Positions 34,762-43,275 of a stretch of 64,000 nucleotides of DNA are shown here, one piece after another. Within the stretch, counting starts at the first letter, position 1, and each line of letters opens with the position of its first letter. Under the pieces are notes generated by a model. The model was given only the letters and a program-made list of their open reading frames with translations, was not told the DNA's origin and searched no databases. This DNA is from Streptomyces hyaluromycini (GTDB lineage Bacteria > Actinomycetota > Actinomycetes > Streptomycetales > Streptomycetaceae), in contig NZ_BCFL01000022.1 in the NCBI RefSeq assembly GCF_002217755.1, positions 248,001 to 312,000 on the forward strand. Reading direction: 5' to 3'. The position numbers and the translations under genes are program-made.

Positions 34762-36474
34762 ATGAGCCACGGTCACAGCCACGACCACGGTCACCCTCAC
34801 CACCACCATCACCACCACGGGGACGGCGACGCCGCGTCGTCGCTGCCGCCCGCCCTCGACCTGTCCGTCCCCGACGCGGAGCTGACGCCCGGTCAGCTCT
34901 CCCGCCGCTCGATGCTGCGCCGCACCGGCCTGCTGGGCGCCGGGCTCGCGGCGGGCAGTGTCCTCGCCGGTGCGGGCCAGGCCGCCGCCGCGGTCTCCTC
35001 CGCCCACTCCCAGAACGCCCGTTCCGGCGGCTACCTGTGGCTGGCCGGCGACCACCACATCCACACCCAGCACAGCTCCGACGCCAAGTACCGGGTCATC
35101 GACCACGTCCGGCAGGCCAACGCACACGGCCTGGACTGGATGGTCATCACCGACCACGGCAGCGAGACCCACGCCAAGATCGGTGTCGAGAAGGTCAACC
35201 CGGACATCGTCGCCGCCCGTGACGAGATCGACGACACGCTGGTCTTCCAGGGCCTGGAGTGGAACATCCCGGCCGCCGAGCACGGCACGGTCTTCGTCCA
35301 CCCCGGCAAGAACGAGGTCGCCGTCCTCAAGGAGTTCGAGAACTCCTTCGACGGCTCGGTGAAGGGCGCCTCCGCGAGCACCCCCGCCAACGAGGCACTG
35401 GCCATCTCCGGCCTCAACTTCCTCGCCGAGCAGGTGCAGCGCCGCACGGTCAAGGACGCGCTGTTCCTCGCCAACCACCCGGCGCGCAAGGGCATCGACT
35501 CCCCGCACGAGATCCGCGCCTGGCGCGACGCCCAGCCGTCGATCGCCGTCGGCTTCGAGGGCGCCCCCGGCCACCAGGCGGGCGGCCTGCCCAAGCCGAA
35601 CGGCCCCGGCTCGGCCCGTGGCATCTACGACAACAGCCCGAGCGCCGACTCCTTCGGCGGCTACCCGCTGGAGAGCTACCGCACCTGGGGCGGCTTCGAC
35701 TGGATGACCGCCACCGTGGGCGGCCTGTGGGACAGCCTGCTCGCCGAGGGCAAGCCCTGGTGGATCACCGCCAACTCCGACTCCCACAACGTCTACGCCG
35801 ACACCGCCGTGCGCGGCCCGAACAGCGACTTCAACGCCAACGGCCGGTACAACGACCCGGTCTACGGCACCGGCATCAGCCTCACCGACACCGACTTCTG
35901 GCCCGGCCAGTACTCCCGCACCCACGTCGGCGCCGCCTCCTTCTCCTACAAGTCGGTCATGGACGGCATCCGCGCGGGCCGGGTCTGGGTCGACCACGGC
36001 GGCCTGATCAGCGGCCTCAACGCCCAGCTGGGCTCCGGCTCCCGCGCGGTGACCCTGGGCGGGGTGCTCCAGGTCCGCAAGGGCAGCCGGGTGGACCTCG
36101 TCATCGAGATCAGCCTCGCCAACGGCCCCAACTGGGCGCAGTTCGTGCCGAGCCTGGCCCGCGTCGACGTCATCCAGGGCGATGTCACCGGCGCGGTCTC
36201 CGACCAGGACACGTTCGCCACGCCCACCACCAAGGTCGTGAAGTCCTTCGAGGTCAACAAGGCGACCGGCTCGGTCAAGCTGACCTACTCCCTCGGCCGC
36301 CTCGACAAGCCGGTCTACGTCCGGCTGCGCGGCACCGACGGCAACCGCTCCGCGGTCGGCATCAACGGTGCCGCCGTGGACCCGGCCGGCCCGGCCATCG
36401 ACGTCCTCGGCGACGCCGACCCGTGGAAGGACCTGTGGTTCTACTCCAACCCGATGTGGGTCCTGCCCGCATGA
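34762..36474 (+). CDS. Tat-exported PHP-domain phosphoesterase with His-rich N-terminus
   Basis: The product is 570 residues. It opens with a remarkable histidine tract (MSHGHSHDHGHPHHHHHHHG) followed by a Tat motif (SRRSMLRRTGLLGAGLAAG, about residues 47-65). The mature part has PHP-domain metal motifs: DHHIHTQHSSD (HxH), MVITDHGS, GLEWNIP, LANHPAR and a late ANSDSHN. PHP proteins use two or three metals to hydrolyse phosphoesters. The His tract ahead of the twin arginines would be cytoplasmic and cleaved, so it may act in metal loading before export. The last base pairs overlap the next gene (ATGA), giving translational coupling. Confidence 0.88.
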   Translation: MSHGHSHDHGHPHHHHHHHGDGDAASSLPPALDLSVPDAELTPGQLSRRSMLRRTGLLGAGLAAGSVLAGAGQAAAAVSSAHSQNARSGGYLWLAGDHHIHTQHSSDAKYRVIDHVRQANAHGLDWMVITDHGSETHAKIGVEKVNPDIVAARDEIDDTLVFQGLEWNIPAAEHGTVFVHPGKNEVAVLKEFENSFDGSVKGASASTPANEALAISGLNFLAEQVQRRTVKDALFLANHPARKGIDSPHEIRAWRDAQPSIAVGFEGAPGHQAGGLPKPNGPGSARGIYDNSPSADSFGGYPLESYRTWGGFDWMTATVGGLWDSLLAEGKPWWITANSDSHNVYADTAVRGPNSDFNANGRYNDPVYGTGISLTDTDFWPGQYSRTHVGAASFSYKSVMDGIRAGRVWVDHGGLISGLNAQLGSGSRAVTLGGVLQVRKGSRVDLVIEISLANGPNWAQFVPSLARVDVIQGDVTGAVSDQDTFATPTTKVVKSFEVNKATGSVKLTYSLGRLDKPVYVRLRGTDGNRSAVGINGAAVDPAGPAIDVLGDADPWKDLWFYSNPMWVLPA

Positions 36475-37076
36475 CCTCCCCGCACCACGCGTCCGGCGTC
36501 CACTCCGTCATCGGGGTGGACGCCGGTACGGCGACCCTGCGCGAGGCCGACCACCTGATCCACCGGCTGCTGGACCGACCGGCCCTCCCGGAGGGCGTGT
36601 TCGCCTGCACCCACCTGTACCGCAGCGGCGAACGCCGGGGCACGTCGGTCTCGCTGGCCGTCCCGGAAGCGGACGTGGACGCTTGGTGGCCGGAGCTGCT
36701 CACGGCGCTGCCGGCGGGCACCGGCCTCGCCCTCGCCGACCGCACCCACGGCCCGGACGACGCGGTGCACACCGCCCGGCTGGCGGCCGCCGCGCCCCCC
36801 GCCTCCGGCCGGGCCGTGGCCTACCCCGGCGTGGCGCACCTGACCGGCACCGTCACCGTCGCGGACCTGCTCGACCGCACAGCCATCGAGCACCTGGTGG
36901 TGCTCGGCGCACCGGGCGCCGAACTCCCGCCCGCCACCGAGGTCCTGACCCAGGACCATGTGCGCCCCGAGTGGCGCGACGGCGTCCTCACCCTCACCCT
37001 GGTCCCGGCGGCGGGCGGCCTGCTGGCCCCCTTCGAGGTCCCCAACCCCACCCCGTGCTGTGCGGACCACCTCTGA
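36471..37076 (+). CDS. Unknown protein coupled to the PHP phosphoesterase
   Basis: This 201-residue protein has no recognised domain, signal peptide or membrane segment. Notable parts are EADHLIHRLLDRPALPEGVF, CTHLYRSGERRGTSVSLAVPE and a C-terminal FEVPNPTPCCADHL with a double cysteine next to a histidine. Its ATG overlaps the stop of the PHP gene by 4 bp, so both are made together. The metal-like ending and the His-rich partner hint at metal homeostasis, but this is speculation. A strong hairpin follows 86 bp after the stop. Confidence 0.72.
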   Translation: MTSPHHASGVHSVIGVDAGTATLREADHLIHRLLDRPALPEGVFACTHLYRSGERRGTSVSLAVPEADVDAWWPELLTALPAGTGLALADRTHGPDDAVHTARLAAAAPPASGRAVAYPGVAHLTGTVTVADLLDRTAIEHLVVLGAPGAELPPATEVLTQDHVRPEWRDGVLTLTLVPAAGGLLAPFEVPNPTPCCADHL

Positions 37077-37161
37077 CGCGAGGGTAACCCCTTAGTGACA
37101 TGTGCTGGTCAAATCTGTCAGGCTTCCGACTCGCACCACTCGCTCGTAGCGCATGCCCCAT

Positions 37162-37199
37162 GGCCGCCCGCCCGGCACACCTCTGCCGGGCGGGCGGCC
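37162..37199 (+). terminator. Hairpin between the PHP operon and the M1 peptidase gene
   Basis: A perfect 16-bp stem (37162-37177 with 37184-37199; GGCCGCCCGCCCGGCA and complement) has a 6-nt loop. It may terminate the upstream operon; it also lies 43 bp before the next start codon and so could be in its leader. Confidence 0.7.
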
Positions 37200-37241
37200 T
37201 CCGAGCAGGCCGGAATCCCGGCCGGCGTAAAGGAGTTCCGT

Positions 37242-39080
37242 GTGAGATCGACCCCCCACAAGGCCTTCGCCACCAGTGCGTTGGCCATCGCGGCACTCGC
37301 CGCGGCCCTGCTCCCCGGCAGTACGGCGTCGGCCGCCGAGCAGGCGGCCTGCACCCCCGCCCAGGTGGTCACCAACGGCGGTTTCGAGAGCGGCACTTCA
37401 CCCTGGACCCAGTCCTCGACCAGCGTGATCACCAACCGCTCCGGCCAGACCGCCCACGGCGGCTCCAGCTTCGCCTGGCTGGACGGCACCGGCGGCACCC
37501 ACACCGACACGCTCTCGCAGAGCGTCAGCATCCCCTCCGGATGCGCCGCGACGCTCAGCTTCTGGCTGCACGTCGACACCGCCGAGACGACCTCGTCCAC
37601 GGCGTACGACAAGCTCACGGCGAAGATCGGCAGCACCACGCTGGCGACCTACTCCAACCTGGACAAGAACACCGGGTTCGTGAAGAAGTCGTTCGACGTG
37701 TCCGCGTTCGCGGGGCAGACCGTGACCGTCGCCTTCAGCGGCACCGAGGACTCCAGCCTCCAGACCAGCTTCGTCCTGGACGACGTCGCCCTGGACACCT
37801 CGGCCGCCACCACCCCGGGCGACAGCACCCGCACCCCGGCCGCGCCGTCGTACACCGTCAGCCTGACCAGCAACTCCACCGGCACCGGCTGGACCGGCCA
37901 CGAGAGCGTGACCTTCACCAACGCCTCCACGACCGCGCTCAGCGAGATCTACCTCCGGCTGTGGGACAACTACCACGGCACCTGCTCGGCCCCGCCGATC
38001 ACGGTCAGCAACGTCTCCGGCGGCACCGCGGGGGCACTCTCGGTCGCCTGCACGGCGCTTGAGATCGCCCTGCCGACGCCGCTGGCCCAGGGCCAGAGCA
38101 CCACGGTCGGCTTCGACCTGGGCATCACCGTGCCCAGCGGCGCCGACCGCTTCGGCTACGACGGCTCCTTCAGCATGATCGGCAACGCCCTGCCCGTCCT
38201 CGCGGTCCAGGACGGCTCCGGCTGGCACCTGGACCCGTACACCAACAACGGCGAGTCCTTCTACTCCCTGGCCGCCGACTTCAAGGTGACCCTGGACCAC
38301 CCCACCAGCATCCTGGTCCCGGCGACCGGCACGTCCACCGACACCGCCGGCTCCAGCGGCCGTACCGTCACCACCGCCACCGCCTCCAAGGTCCGTGACT
38401 TCGCCTGGGCGGCCGGGCCGTTCACCAAGATCTCCGGCACCTCGCCCGGCGGGGTCCCGATCAACATCTACTCGGTGTCGGGCATCAGCTCCTCCAGCGC
38501 CCAGTCGATGCTCACCACCGCCAAGTCGGCCGTCGACGCGCACGCCGGACGCTTCGGGGCCTACCCGTACGGCGAGCTGGACGCGGTCATCGACAACAAC
38601 TTCTGGTTCGGCGGCATGGAGTACCCCGGCTTCGTCCTCGACCTCGTCAGCACCACCGCGCTCACCCACGAGATCGGCCACCAGTGGTGGTACGGCATCG
38701 TCGGCGACGACGAGTACAACAGCCCCTGGCTGGACGAGGCGTTCACCGACTACGCCACCGACCTCGCGCTGGGCAGCACCGGTACGAACTGCTGGAACAG
38801 CGTCTCCTGGGCCTCCTCGGCGGAGAACATCACCAACTCGATGGCGTACTGGGACGCCCACTCCTCCCGCTACTCCACCGTCGTCTACGGCTACGGCAAG
38901 TGCGCCCTGCACGACCTGCGCCGCCTCATCGGCGACACCGCCATGACCAACCTCCTGAAGAGCTACGCCAGTGCGCACTGGTACGGCGTCTCGACCACCG
39001 CCGAGTTCAAGGCGGCGGCCCAGGCGGCCACCAGCACCGACCTGACGTCGTTCTGGACCACCCACCGCATCATCGGCTGA
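37242..39080 (+). CDS. Secreted M1-family metallopeptidase with N-terminal carbohydrate-binding-like domain
   Basis: This 612-residue exported zinc peptidase has a signal peptide (residues 1-32, ending near ASA-AEQ) followed by a jelly-roll domain resembling CBM4/9 or MAM modules (VVTNGGFESGTSPW, GCAATLSFWLHVDT, TVAFSGTEDSS, LDDVALD). The M1 (gluzincin) domain carries THEIGHQWWYG (zinc His residues about 476 and 480) and the second Glu in SPWLDEAFTDY. The usual exopeptidase GxMEN motif reads GGMEYPG, as in some secreted M1 relatives. GTG 37242 is placed after an ideal AAAGGAG. It probably removes N-terminal residues from peptides outside the cell. Confidence 0.9.
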   Translation: MRSTPHKAFATSALAIAALAAALLPGSTASAAEQAACTPAQVVTNGGFESGTSPWTQSSTSVITNRSGQTAHGGSSFAWLDGTGGTHTDTLSQSVSIPSGCAATLSFWLHVDTAETTSSTAYDKLTAKIGSTTLATYSNLDKNTGFVKKSFDVSAFAGQTVTVAFSGTEDSSLQTSFVLDDVALDTSAATTPGDSTRTPAAPSYTVSLTSNSTGTGWTGHESVTFTNASTTALSEIYLRLWDNYHGTCSAPPITVSNVSGGTAGALSVACTALEIALPTPLAQGQSTTVGFDLGITVPSGADRFGYDGSFSMIGNALPVLAVQDGSGWHLDPYTNNGESFYSLAADFKVTLDHPTSILVPATGTSTDTAGSSGRTVTTATASKVRDFAWAAGPFTKISGTSPGGVPINIYSVSGISSSSAQSMLTTAKSAVDAHAGRFGAYPYGELDAVIDNNFWFGGMEYPGFVLDLVSTTALTHEIGHQWWYGIVGDDEYNSPWLDEAFTDYATDLALGSTGTNCWNSVSWASSAENITNSMAYWDAHSSRYSTVVYGYGKCALHDLRRLIGDTAMTNLLKSYASAHWYGVSTTAEFKAAAQAATSTDLTSFWTTHRIIG

Positions 39081-39085
39081 CACCT

Positions 39086-39135
39086 CCGGCCCGCAGGGCC
39101 GGACAGACGCGGGACGGCCGTCGGCCGTCCCGCGT
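39086..39135 (+). terminator. Tandem hairpin terminator after the M1 peptidase
   Basis: Two adjacent hairpins occur: a 7-bp stem CCGGCCC/GGGCCGG (39086-39102) and a perfect 13-bp stem (39107-39119 with 39123-39135; ACGCGGGACGGCC and complement), the latter followed by TTG. Confidence 0.8.
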
Positions 39136-39273
39136 TGTCGATGCCTGAAGGGGCGGGAGATTTCCCCGACGGGCAGGAGTGCGGACCAGGGGATCTCTCC
39201 CGCTCCGCGCGTACACCGCCGTGTGGTACCTCTTGCGTCGTCCGTACGCCGACGAACACCTGGTGTCCTTCAC

Positions 39274-39960
39274 ATGAGCAACTCCCGCCCCTTTGTGCTG
39301 CGTCGCAGCGAGACCGCCGTGAGCCCCGAGCGACTGTCGATGCTCGGCGACGCCGTGTTCGCCATCGCCATCACCCTGCTCGCCCTCGACATCACCGTCC
39401 CCGAGGGCCTGCACAACTCGGAAGTCGCCCACGCGGTCCGGGAGGCGCTGCCGGCCGTCGGCGCGTATCTGCTGAGCTTCGCCGTGATCGGCGTGCTCTG
39501 GCTGTCCCAGCACGCCCTGTTCGAACAGGTCACCACCGTCGACCGCCCGCTGCTCTACCTGTACTTCGTGCTCCTGGCCGTCGTCGCCGCACTGCCCTTC
39601 CCGACCAAGCTGCTCAGCGAGTACGGCGACACGACCACGGCGACGGCGACCTACGCGGGAGCGATCGCCCTGGCCCTCGCCCTCCTCGGCGCGATGTACC
39701 TGCGGCTGCTGGCCGTCCCCGCGCTGGCCACCCCGAAAGCGTCGCCGGAGCGGCTGAGGAGGACGGTCCGCCGCAGCGTCCTGCACACCCTGATCTTCGC
39801 CACGTCGGTTCCGCTGGCGTTCGTCTCGCCCGGTCTCGCCAAGTACTGGTGGCTGCTGCCGATCCCGGTACGGTTCCTGTTCCGCGAGCCGGCGGAGACC
39901 GCGCAGGCACCGGCCGGGGAGGAACTGCCCGGGGACCTGTCCGGGGACACCCAGACCTGA
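39274..39960 (+). CDS. TMEM175-type potassium channel (DUF1211)
   Basis: This 228-residue membrane protein has about six hydrophobic segments and the family-defining first helix: ERLSMLGDAVFAIAITLLALDI, where FSD is replaced by LGD. WLSQHALFEQV is the conserved second-helix ending. Bacterial TMEM175 proteins form tetrameric potassium-selective channels. ATG 39274 starts immediately before the conserved region; no strong ribosome binding site is visible, and the upstream GTG at 39223 is an alternative. Two hairpins follow the stop. Confidence 0.87.
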   Translation: MSNSRPFVLRRSETAVSPERLSMLGDAVFAIAITLLALDITVPEGLHNSEVAHAVREALPAVGAYLLSFAVIGVLWLSQHALFEQVTTVDRPLLYLYFVLLAVVAALPFPTKLLSEYGDTTTATATYAGAIALALALLGAMYLRLLAVPALATPKASPERLRRTVRRSVLHTLIFATSVPLAFVSPGLAKYWWLLPIPVRFLFREPAETAQAPAGEELPGDLSGDTQT

Positions 39961-39972
39961 GCGGATGCCGGA

Positions 39973-40058
39973 GCCCCGGTCCGGGGGATCGGACCGGGGC
40001 GGCCGAGAGGCCGGGCCGGATGCGTCCCCGCCCGGGCGTAGGGGTCGCCCGGGCGGGG
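39973..40058. terminator. Double hairpin between convergent genes
   Basis: Two perfect inverted repeats occur: a 10-bp stem (39973-39982 with 39991-40000; GCCCCGGTCC and complement) and a 13-bp stem (40026-40038 with 40046-40058; CCCCGCCCGGGCG and complement). They separate the TMEM175 and hydrolase genes and can serve both strands. Confidence 0.8.
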
Positions 40059-40089
40059 CGGTCGTACGGTGCGAAGCGAGCGGGCGTGG

Positions 40090-40788
40090 CTAGGGCTGCG
40101 CGGAGACGGTCTCGGCGGCCTGGGTGATGACGGCTGCCACCGAGGCCGGGCGGGAGACGTAGACGGCGTGGCTGCCCGGGGTCTCCGTGACGGTCGCGCC
40201 CGCCCGCTCGGCCATGCTCCGCTGCACCGGCGGCGGGATCATCCGGTCGTCGGCGGCGACGAGATACCAGGACGGCCTGGTCCGCCAGGCCGGCTCGGAC
40301 ACCGTGCCGCCGAGCGCCTCGACGCCCCACGGGACCTGCGAGTCGGCCATGAACGCCGCCTGCGCCGCGGGCAGATCGGCGGCGAAGGACGCCGCGAACC
40401 GCTCCCGGTCCAGGGCCAGGAAGCCGTCGGCGGGCGGCAGGATCGGCGGAACCGGTGCGCCGGGCGCCGGGTCGGAGGTCAGCGTGCCGACCGACTCGCC
40501 CTTGTCCGGGGCGAACGCGGCGATGTAGACGAGCGCGGCGACACCGGGATGGTGGCCCGCCTCCGTGATGACGGCGCCGCCGTAGGAGTGGCCGACCAGG
40601 ACGGCGGGACCGTCCAGGTCGTCGAGGACCTGACGGGTGGCGGTGACGTCACCCGTCAGCGACAAGGTCGGATTCTGTACGACGGCCACCCGGTAGCCGT
40701 CGGCGGTCAACCGCTCGTGCACCCCCTGCCAGCCCGAACCGTCCACGAAACCACCGTGCACGAGCACGATGTTCCTGATTGTCGTCAT
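40090..40788 (-). CDS. Alpha/beta hydrolase (EstC-like)
   Basis: This 232-residue alpha/beta hydrolase has NIVLVHGGFVDGSGW at the start, nucleophile elbow VGHSYGG, the acid in the AADDRMIPP segment, and the terminal His in GSHAVYVSRP. The VHGGxxDGxxW and SHAxYxSxP signatures fit the broad EstC/pyrethroid-esterase-like group common in soil bacteria. It is cytoplasmic, with no signal peptide. ATG 40788 has AGGGGC just upstream. The next gene on the same strand, the NB-ARC regulator, ends 125 bp upstream and is in the same direction, so a common transcript is possible but unproven. Confidence 0.9.
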   Translation of the reverse strand: MTTIRNIVLVHGGFVDGSGWQGVHERLTADGYRVAVVQNPTLSLTGDVTATRQVLDDLDGPAVLVGHSYGGAVITEAGHHPGVAALVYIAAFAPDKGESVGTLTSDPAPGAPVPPILPPADGFLALDRERFAASFAADLPAAQAAFMADSQVPWGVEALGGTVSEPAWRTRPSWYLVAADDRMIPPPVQRSMAERAGATVTETPGSHAVYVSRPASVAAVITQAAETVSAQP

Positions 40789-40913
40789 GATGCCCCTGAC
40801 CTGGAGGGACGGGCCCGGCGCCCGTCCGCTGCGGATCAGTCAAGCCGGGCCGCCGCGGCCGGACCACGCAGAACAGCACGCAGAAACACCGCACGTTCGG
40901 GCAGCCGGCGGGG

Positions 40914-43181
40914 TCAGGGCGCGGCGGTGGCCCGGGCCGCGCAACGGTGGTGTGCGTCGGCGTCGCCGAGCGTCTCGAACATGAGGGCCGCCCGCTCGTA
41001 GGCCAGGCGGCTCTCCGCGTCGCGGCCCTCCTCGGCCAGCAGCGCCGCCAGCTGCTCCAGGGCGCCGGCCTGCCAGTGGCTGGGATCGAGCCGCTCGCCC
41101 GGAGCGGTGGCCTCGGTGAGCGCCGCGACGGCCTCGGCCCGACGGCCCAGCAGCGCCAGGGACCCGCCGAGCGGGGCGAGCGCGTGCCGCCGCACGAACG
41201 CCGCGGTGCCCGGGGTCATCCCCGAACCCGCGGCGCCCGCGAGGGCGACCACTTCGCGGAGACTCTCCAGCGCCTCCTCGTGGCGCCCCTGGTCCCGCCG
41301 GCAGAGACCGAGGTTGACGAGGCTCGAACAGTAGGCGCGGGTGTCACCGAGCCCCTTGAACATCTCCGCCGCCCGCGACGCCGACGCGGCGGCCTCGTCG
41401 AGCCGCCCGAGCAGCCGGTAGCCCGGTACGGCACGGCAGTGCGCCCACGCGATCTGCGCCGTGGCGCCGCTGCGGGCGGCGAGGTCCATCGCCTCGGCCG
41501 TGCAGCGCAGGACGGCCTCCGCGTCGAGCGTCTGCACCCCGTGCACCCAGGCCACATGGTTCAGCTGGGCCGCGTGCCGCCCATGGTCACCGAGGGCCGC
41601 GGCGGCCATGGCGCCGAGGGTGAAGACCTCGTTCCAGTGCGGCCCGTGCACCCACCGCTCGGAGTACCACCCCATCGACTCGGCGCAGTCGAGCACCTCG
41701 GTGTGCCGTCCGCCCTCCGCCGCGAGCCGCAACGCACCCAGCCAGTTGTCCACACCGGCGCGCAGCCACTCGTCCGCCTCCTCCGCGGACGCCAGGGGAG
41801 CGAGTCCCGCGAGCCCCGCGTCGGGCACCTCCGGACGGCTGTCCGCGGGCCCGAACCACGCGCCGGCGGCCGTCGCCGTCCGCAGCAGCCACGACGTCGT
41901 CCGCTCGGCCAGCGCGGCGCGCTCGGCGGCCGTCTCCTCCCGCTGCAGCCGGTCCCGGGCGAAGAGCCGGACCAGGTCGTGGAAGCGGTAGCGGCCCTCG
42001 GCGGTGTCCTGAAGCAGACCCAGGTCGACCAGGTCGTCGAGCGCGTCCCAGGCGTCCTCGGCCGAGGTCCCGCCGGCCACCGCGGCGAGCGCGGCGTCCA
42101 CGTCCCGGCCGGGCACGACGGCCAGCCTGCGGAAGATCCGCCGCGCGGCGGGCGCGAGTTGCTCGTACGACATCCCGAACGCATTGGCGATCTTGAGGTC
42201 GCCGGCCCTGAACTGCTCCAGGCGGCGCTCCTCGTCGGCCAGCCGGCGGGCGAGCTCGTCCGCGCCCCAGTCGGGCCGGCTCACCAGCCGGTTGCCGATG
42301 ATGCGAAGCGCCAGCGGCAGCCCGCCGCACAGCTGCGCGAGCCGGGTGAGCGCCGGCTCCCCGTCGGTGGCGGACCGCTCGCCGAGGATGCCGGTCAGCA
42401 GTTCGGTGGCCTCCGGCAGCTGCAGCGGGCCGAGCACCAGCCGGCGCACGCCCTCCAGGCCGGACAGCAGCCGGCGGCTGGTGACCAGCACCCTGGCCGC
42501 GCCCCCGGCCGGCAGCAGCGGGCGCACCTGCTCCTCGGACGCGGCGTTGTCGAGCAGGACGAGGACCCGGCGCTCCCGCAGCAGCGAGCGGTACAGGGAG
42601 GCACGCCCGTGGGTGTCGGCCGGCACCTGCTGGGCGGCGACCCCGAGCGCGCCGAGGAGCAGCGCCAGCGCGTCGTCGACGGGCAGCGGCCGCTGGGACA
42701 TGCCGAACAGGTCGACGAAGAACACCCCGTCGGGGAAGCCCCGCCGTACCGCGTGGGCGGCCCGGACCGTGAACGTGGTCTTCCCCAGCCCGGCCGAGCC
42801 GGTCACCAGCCCCACCACGGCGACCCCGGGGCCGAGGTCGCTGCGCACGAGATGGTCGACCCAGGCCAGTTCGGCGGCGCGGCCGGTGAAGTCGTCGACG
42901 GAACGGGGCAGTTCGCACAGCCCGGTGGGTCGCGTCCAGTGGTCCCGCAGGCGGGCTCCCCGTGCCAGTTCCAGGAGTTGCCGACGGGCGTCGTCCCCGA
43001 GGGACAGCGCGTCCGCGACGGCGGTGACGGTCCGCTCATGGGGGCCCTTGCTCCGGCCGCGCTCGATGTCCGACAGGGTGCGCGCACTGACCCCCGAGGC
43101 CTCGGCCAGCTGCTCCAGGGTCAGACGGGCCGCGCGCCGATGCCGGCGCAGCAGCTGCGCGAAGGTCGGATGCTCGTCGAT
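40914..43181 (-). CDS. XRE-HTH/NB-ARC/TPR regulator with apparent AUC start
   Basis: The frame is open from an AUC codon at 43181 and encodes about 755 residues. An XRE helix-turn-helix comes first (about residues 6-60: TFAQLLRRHRRAARLTLEQ, LAEASGVSARTLSDIERG). Next is an NB-ARC ATPase (GSAGLGKTTF Walker A, VLVLLDNA Walker B, LVTSRRLL, GGLPLALRI), a winged-helix segment and TPR repeats (LGLCRRDQGRHEEALES). No ATG, GTG or TTG exists in frame between the upstream stop and GTG 42848, which is beyond the DNA-binding domain. AAGGAG lies 7 nt before the AUC. A start at 42848 would give a 644-residue ATPase without the HTH. It probably regulates transcription in response to an unknown ligand. Confidence 0.82.
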   Translation of the reverse strand: MDEHPTFAQLLRRHRRAARLTLEQLAEASGVSARTLSDIERGRSKGPHERTVTAVADALSLGDDARRQLLELARGARLRDHWTRPTGLCELPRSVDDFTGRAAELAWVDHLVRSDLGPGVAVVGLVTGSAGLGKTTFTVRAAHAVRRGFPDGVFFVDLFGMSQRPLPVDDALALLLGALGVAAQQVPADTHGRASLYRSLLRERRVLVLLDNAASEEQVRPLLPAGGAARVLVTSRRLLSGLEGVRRLVLGPLQLPEATELLTGILGERSATDGEPALTRLAQLCGGLPLALRIIGNRLVSRPDWGADELARRLADEERRLEQFRAGDLKIANAFGMSYEQLAPAARRIFRRLAVVPGRDVDAALAAVAGGTSAEDAWDALDDLVDLGLLQDTAEGRYRFHDLVRLFARDRLQREETAAERAALAERTTSWLLRTATAAGAWFGPADSRPEVPDAGLAGLAPLASAEEADEWLRAGVDNWLGALRLAAEGGRHTEVLDCAESMGWYSERWVHGPHWNEVFTLGAMAAAALGDHGRHAAQLNHVAWVHGVQTLDAEAVLRCTAEAMDLAARSGATAQIAWAHCRAVPGYRLLGRLDEAAASASRAAEMFKGLGDTRAYCSSLVNLGLCRRDQGRHEEALESLREVVALAGAAGSGMTPGTAAFVRRHALAPLGGSLALLGRRAEAVAALTEATAPGERLDPSHWQAGALEQLAALLAEEGRDAESRLAYERAALMFETLGDADAHHRCAARATAAP

Positions 43182-43275
43182 CGGGCTGCTCCTTCTCGGC
43201 GGAACGGGTGCGGCGATATGGGTAAGTCGATATGGGTACTTGACCTGCTTCGATCAGCCGCAAGCCTACTCAGGC

